From Nitrosopumilales archaeon (lineage in GTDB: Archaea > Thermoproteota > Nitrososphaeria > Nitrososphaerales > Nitrosopumilaceae): a DNA stretch of 7,648 nt. The position numbers and the translations under genes were made by a program. The notes under the pieces are model-generated. The model did not search any database and was not told the DNA's origin. It saw nothing but the letters and a program-made list of their open reading frames with translations. The number at the start of each line of letters is the position of its first letter. The first letter of the stretch is position 1. The DNA is taken from positions 1 to 7,648 of the forward strand of contig JANXYF010000034.1 of NCBI GenBank assembly GCA_025350175.1. The letters run 5' to 3'. Of the stretch, positions 4,661 through 7,648 are shown one piece after another.

Positions 4661-7027
4661 ATTCATTATTTTTTCTTTTATTGTAGATATCTTATCTACA
4701 AGTATCTCTCTCTTTTTGAAATACATGAATATAACAACTCCTGCCACTACTGGAATAATCAAAAGTATTGGAGAGATGCCCAATATCGAAAGAGAGGGAG
4801 AACTACTCGAGGGGGAGATGGAACTTGTGTTAGATGATAATGGAGGATTAACTTTTACATCTTTACTGACTACGGTATCACCATATGAGCCGCCAGAGAT
4901 TTTTGCCGTTACATGCACAGTGCCAGGATTAGACGCTACGAATGTAGCAGTAGCTATACCCTCCGAATTAGTGGTAGAATTCATTTTCTGAATTATCGCT
5001 CCATCAACACTCCATTCTACTTTGAGCCCATCCAATGGGGCTTGCTTATATAATGCAGTAATTGATGCGCTAAAGGGAATATTTGGTTCAGAAAAATCTG
5101 GAGAATCTATAGAAACATCAGGTGTGAAGCTCACAACAGACATAGTAAATTTTGATAATGGGATCACATCTGCAAGTATAGATATGTCAACAGAACCTGA
5201 CTTATTTGCCTGGGCATTAAAAGTGGTGTAATACGTGCCTTTTTTGATTTGGACATCAGAAAAATCTAGTATCGATGGGTCACTAGAAATTAATTTGGCA
5301 TCAATATCATGATCAGCATAAACGGGAAGCTTTTGTCCATCTAAAAGTTCGATTGAAAACGCATTAGGTGTATTGGATATGATAGTATCTGGAAAATCCA
5401 TCATTATAGACGCTGGATGTGATGAAAGTCCCTCTATTGTAAAGCTCGGGGAATATGGAGAGCCTCCTACAGAAAGAGACTGCACTCCGTCTTGGAGTAA
5501 AGTTGAATTTACTACTTGAATTGGTTTATCTTTTGAAATAGATACAGGTCCTGCTTGAATAACAGATGTCGGTTCAACCGATATCTCAAAATCTGATGGG
5601 AATGAGCTTAAGACACCAGATTTTTCCATGAAAAACAAAAGTGGAAATGTTGTATGAGTTAGAACCTTCGGGATTAACGACTGGACAATCAATGTAAGTG
5701 AATCAGTTGTAGGAGCGGTCATAGTGGGAGTAACCGTCTGTGGTGTTTCGGTAACAACATTTAGAGATACAGGATTTACAACGTTTCCAACCTGTGCAAA
5801 GACGGGTGCTGCTTGAGAGCCATGCGGAAGAGCAATATCGAGTACAGATATTGTGGGGGTGGAAGACGAATCAACATGTATTTGCAAGTTGTCTTTTGCA
5901 ACCAGGACATTTCCAGAATTATCTTCCAAATGTGCTATACCAATCAGTTCTTTCTGACCTGTTGCAAGAACTGGAAGCACATCTATCTTGGCAGAATTAT
6001 CGGCAAACACTGATGTCTGCATAATAGGAGTCAGTAGCGCAGGAGTAGAAACGAGATATCCTTTTACGGATATATTTATGCTAAATGGGTCATTTGTTCC
6101 AGCAACAACTTCGACTGGAACATATGCCCAGTAAGAGCCCTTTTTGATAACAGGGGTTTCATTTACTTGAACGTATGGGGTTTGTCCACTTGTGTTATTC
6201 AATTTCGTGTTTGACGTATCTTTGACGGTGATTGTAACTGGAATGTCTTCTTTTGCAAGAATTGGATTTCCAGATGAACCATGTAGTTGAACAACAGCAT
6301 ATGCGTAGGTGGCTGAAAAAACATTAATTTTTTGTGGGTAAACATAAAGCTGAATAGTATTTTGTGTATTTACATTATTTACAGTAATGGAAGTAGATGA
6401 TACTGTCTGCATAGTTTGTGATGATGCAGAAATTGTAACTGTACCAGGTTGATTTACATCAAATTCCCCCATCGCATAGTAAGTACCATTTTTAATGACA
6501 ACTTGATCGGTTCGCAGACTTGCAATATTTGTGTTAGAAGTGCTTACTGATATTGGCAAATCATTTTGTACAGCAGTAGGAAAACCACCAGCATTAACTG
6601 TCTCTACAGAAAAATATCCATGCGTTGGGCCATTAAGATCAAAAGTACTCGGAGTAGTTTGGATTAAAAGTTGTGAGGCTAAACCACTATTTTTCGTTAC
6701 AACAACTGGAAATTCCTCAGAAGAAAAACCTGGTGCTGCAAACGCAATCTTTGTAGTACCATCTTTTTGGGTGTTAATCTTGACAATGTATACAGTGTGG
6801 GATTTACCTGGGTCCATACCAGTAATTTGAACAATAGAGGGATCGTATGATGTAGCTACCAGTTTATCAATAGTACCTCCCGATTGCGAATAGACTTCAA
6901 TTAGACCTTCTGTATTTTGAGTGATTATTCCAGGAATCATCTTTATGGCCAACTGTCCAGGATTATCTGCATATGCATGACTCGAAAAAAATACAACAGT
7001 TAGCAGTAGTAAAACGATATATCTCAA
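4643..7027 (-). CDS. Secreted, membrane-anchored multi-domain Ig-like surface protein
   Basis: This 794-residue protein should be exported and displayed on the cell surface. Residues 1-20 form a signal peptide (hydrophobic IVLLLLTVVFFSS, then AYA before D21). About seven beta-sandwich, Ig-like units of 90-105 residues follow. Three share the motif [VQ]IK(K/N)G(T/S)Y at residues 177-187, 293-303 and 593-603. At least two carry a preceding D-x-P/D-x-x-V pattern, and GNPILAKEDIPVTITV (253-268) resembles GNVLVAKDNLQIHV (372-385). The last unit (about 645-728) resembles bacterial Big_1/invasin-type Ig domains (GLKVEWSVDGA, then NSEGIATATFVASNPGTVHVTA). A Ser-rich linker (731-748), one membrane helix (751-770) and a basic cytoplasmic tail end the protein. 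Many N-x-S/T sequons suggest glycosylation. The start is TTG at 7027-7025, with GTGAT six bases upstream and no other in-frame start before a stop. An adhesin or envelope role is likely; the ligand is unknown. Confidence 0.85.
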   Translation of the reverse strand: MRYIVLLLLTVVFFSSHAYADNPGQLAIKMIPGIITQNTEGLIEVYSQSGGTIDKLVATSYDPSIVQITGMDPGKSHTVYIVKINTQKDGTTKIAFAAPGFSSEEFPVVVTKNSGLASQLLIQTTPSTFDLNGPTHGYFSVETVNAGGFPTAVQNDLPISVSTSNTNIASLRTDQVVIKNGTYYAMGEFDVNQPGTVTISASSQTMQTVSSTSITVNNVNTQNTIQLYVYPQKINVFSATYAYAVVQLHGSSGNPILAKEDIPVTITVKDTSNTKLNNTSGQTPYVQVNETPVIKKGSYWAYVPVEVVAGTNDPFSINISVKGYLVSTPALLTPIMQTSVFADNSAKIDVLPVLATGQKELIGIAHLEDNSGNVLVAKDNLQIHVDSSSTPTISVLDIALPHGSQAAPVFAQVGNVVNPVSLNVVTETPQTVTPTMTAPTTDSLTLIVQSLIPKVLTHTTFPLLFFMEKSGVLSSFPSDFEISVEPTSVIQAGPVSISKDKPIQVVNSTLLQDGVQSLSVGGSPYSPSFTIEGLSSHPASIMMDFPDTIISNTPNAFSIELLDGQKLPVYADHDIDAKLISSDPSILDFSDVQIKKGTYYTTFNAQANKSGSVDISILADVIPLSKFTMSVVSFTPDVSIDSPDFSEPNIPFSASITALYKQAPLDGLKVEWSVDGAIIQKMNSTTNSEGIATATFVASNPGTVHVTAKISGGSYGDTVVSKDVKVNPPLSSNTSSISPSSSSPSLSILGISPILLIIPVVAGVVIFMYFKKREILVDKISTIKEKIMNLRQRE

Positions 7028-7052
7028 AGCAATATCACATCTTTTTCAACAC

Positions 7053-7058
7053 AATATA
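7053..7058 (-). promoter_or_regulatory. TATA-like box for the Ig-like surface protein gene
   Basis: Minus-strand TATATT lies in the 61-base gap after the FlaJ-like gene, centred about 28 bases before the TTG start at 7027. If it is used, the transcript would start at or just before the TTG and exclude the GTGAT Shine-Dalgarno match at 7038-7034. The gene is therefore either expressed from its own leaderless promoter or translated from a longer message that also covers the FlaJ-like gene. Confidence 0.4.
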
Positions 7059-7088
7059 AGAGACAGTATGACTTTTTACATGACAGAC

Positions 7089-7648
7089 TTAGGAAGAAGG
7101 TGCCTTGAGAAGATGAGTAATGTTGATGAGATGCAATTGAAATATAACTATAGATATTAGCGTCATTACAACAAACAATATTGAAAATATGAACCCTCCC
7201 GAGTATACTCCTCTTGTTATCTTGCCCACAAATAATCCAGCTAACCATGCCTCAACTATTAATGCCATCGAAATATACTGCATGAATGTATCAGTCTCAG
7301 GATTTACTAGGGAACTATTGTCGCCCATCCTTTTTTGGTTGTTAATTTCTGAAAACGAATCAATTGTCAACAATGTTGTAAAGCCAGTAATTACAATTAT
7401 TATAAACCCGACCATAATATACGGTTGTAACATATCACGTTTATTCTTCTCAATGTTGTAGATCTTCTCACTCGTATCTGAGAGAGTATCAAGAGTATTG
7501 ACATTACCCCCTCCGGAGAAAATTACTTCAAATAAAATTCTAAAACTTATTAGGACTTGAAAATTATTTACTTCAGATTTTATAGACTCGTAAATATTAT
7601 TGATTGGAACACCCCATTCCAATTTACTTCCTATTGAATTTGCAACTG
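7089..7648 (-). CDS. FlaJ/TadC-type (T2SSF) pilus membrane platform protein, C-terminal part
   Basis: The gene is open at the window edge; 185 residues of the C-terminus are visible, ending in TAA at 7091-7089. The frame reads through a TTG at 7622 without a stop (preceding residues VANSIGSK), so the true start lies upstream and outside the window. A helical cytoplasmic part (about LEWGVPINNIYESI, then RILFEVIFSGGGNVNTLDTLSD) matches the second T2SSF domain of archaeal FlaJ/TadC proteins, with its conserved GG turn. Three membrane segments follow. The middle one, ALIVEAWLAGLFVGKITRG, and the SGGFIFSILFV that begins the last are typical of the family's C-terminus. In known systems this protein forms the membrane base on which the FlaI/TadA ATPase drives pilus or archaellum assembly. 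Proximity to an A24 peptidase fits a pilus locus. It is more likely a pilus-type paralogue than ArlJ, because no archaellum genes are visible. Confidence 0.82.
   Translation of the reverse strand, partial: VANSIGSKLEWGVPINNIYESIKSEVNNFQVLISFRILFEVIFSGGGNVNTLDTLSDTSEKIYNIEKNKRDMLQPYIMVGFIIIVITGFTTLLTIDSFSEINNQKRMGDNSSLVNPETDTFMQYISMALIVEAWLAGLFVGKITRGVYSGGFIFSILFVVMTLISIVIFQLHLINITHLLKAPSS

Noticed and set aside
6531..6830. Plus-strand frames inside the Ig-like gene (also around 4716-4991, 5022-5231 and 5794-6024)
   Set aside because: These are antisense to a long frame with clear domains, and two of them (5794-6024, 5813-6013) overlap in different frames. None has a motif or promoter.
7059..7088. 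Possible hairpin or repeat in the gap after the FlaJ-like gene (ATGAC at two places around 7078)
   Set aside because: The repeats are five bases long and in direct orientation in AT-rich DNA, so chance is the simpler explanation.
7024..7248. Minus-strand frame of 74 codons across the FlaJ-like/Ig-like gene junction
   Set aside because: It lies out of frame over the FlaJ-like C-terminus and has a Cys/Ser/His-rich, low-coherence product, so it is a shadow of the real gene.
1..7648. tRNA, rRNA, CRISPR array, insertion sequence, att site or riboswitch
   Set aside because: I saw no cloverleaf sequence, regular direct-repeat array, transposase motif, terminal inverted repeats or long structured leader on either strand.

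Overview
The window is AT-rich and reads as archaeal chromosome, most likely from an ammonia-oxidising Nitrososphaerota (Thaumarchaeota, Nitrosopumilus-like) genome. This assignment is an inference. It rests on four things: an SCP2-type thiolase paired with a DUF35 zinc-ribbon protein, a luciferase-like (probably F420-dependent) oxidoreductase, archaeal pilus machinery (a FlaJ/TadC-type membrane protein and a preflagellin-type A24 peptidase), and TATA-like boxes placed about 25-28 bases before start codons. No tRNA, rRNA, mobile element or CRISPR array is visible. All genes but one lie on the minus strand, so transcription mostly runs from high to low coordinates.

Region 1 (7648 down to 3547) looks like surface and pilus biogenesis. 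It begins with the C-terminal part of a FlaJ/TadC-type pilus platform protein that runs off the window edge. Next is a 794-residue secreted, multi-domain Ig-like surface protein with a signal peptide and a C-terminal membrane anchor. Then comes an A24 (preflagellin/prepilin) peptidase. A small plus-strand membrane-protein ORF lies between the last two. It converges on, and slightly overlaps, the end of the Ig-like gene, and it diverges from the peptidase gene across a 151-base promoter region.

Region 2 (3467 to 2911) holds a conserved-looking four-helix membrane protein of unknown function. Two bases downstream is a 49-residue Cys/His-rich mini-protein that is easily missed; it has CxxC and HxC pairs and is a candidate zinc binder.

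Region 3 (2857 to 1) is a tight four-gene metabolic operon: sugar-phosphate nucleotidyltransferase, luciferase-like oxidoreductase, SCP2-type thiolase, and DUF35 protein (cut by the window edge). The genes are 6 bases apart or overlap by 4 bases, so co-translation is likely. A thiolase with a DUF35 partner points to acyl-CoA carbon-carbon bond chemistry. The oxidoreductase and nucleotidyltransferase suggest a pathway involving a redox step and an activated sugar or polar head group, but the product cannot be read from the sequence.

Two themes cross the window. Non-ATG starts are common (TTG three times, GTG once). Several genes are preceded either by GTGAT, a Shine-Dalgarno match to the 3' end of archaeal 16S rRNA, or by a TATA-like box at leaderless spacing.
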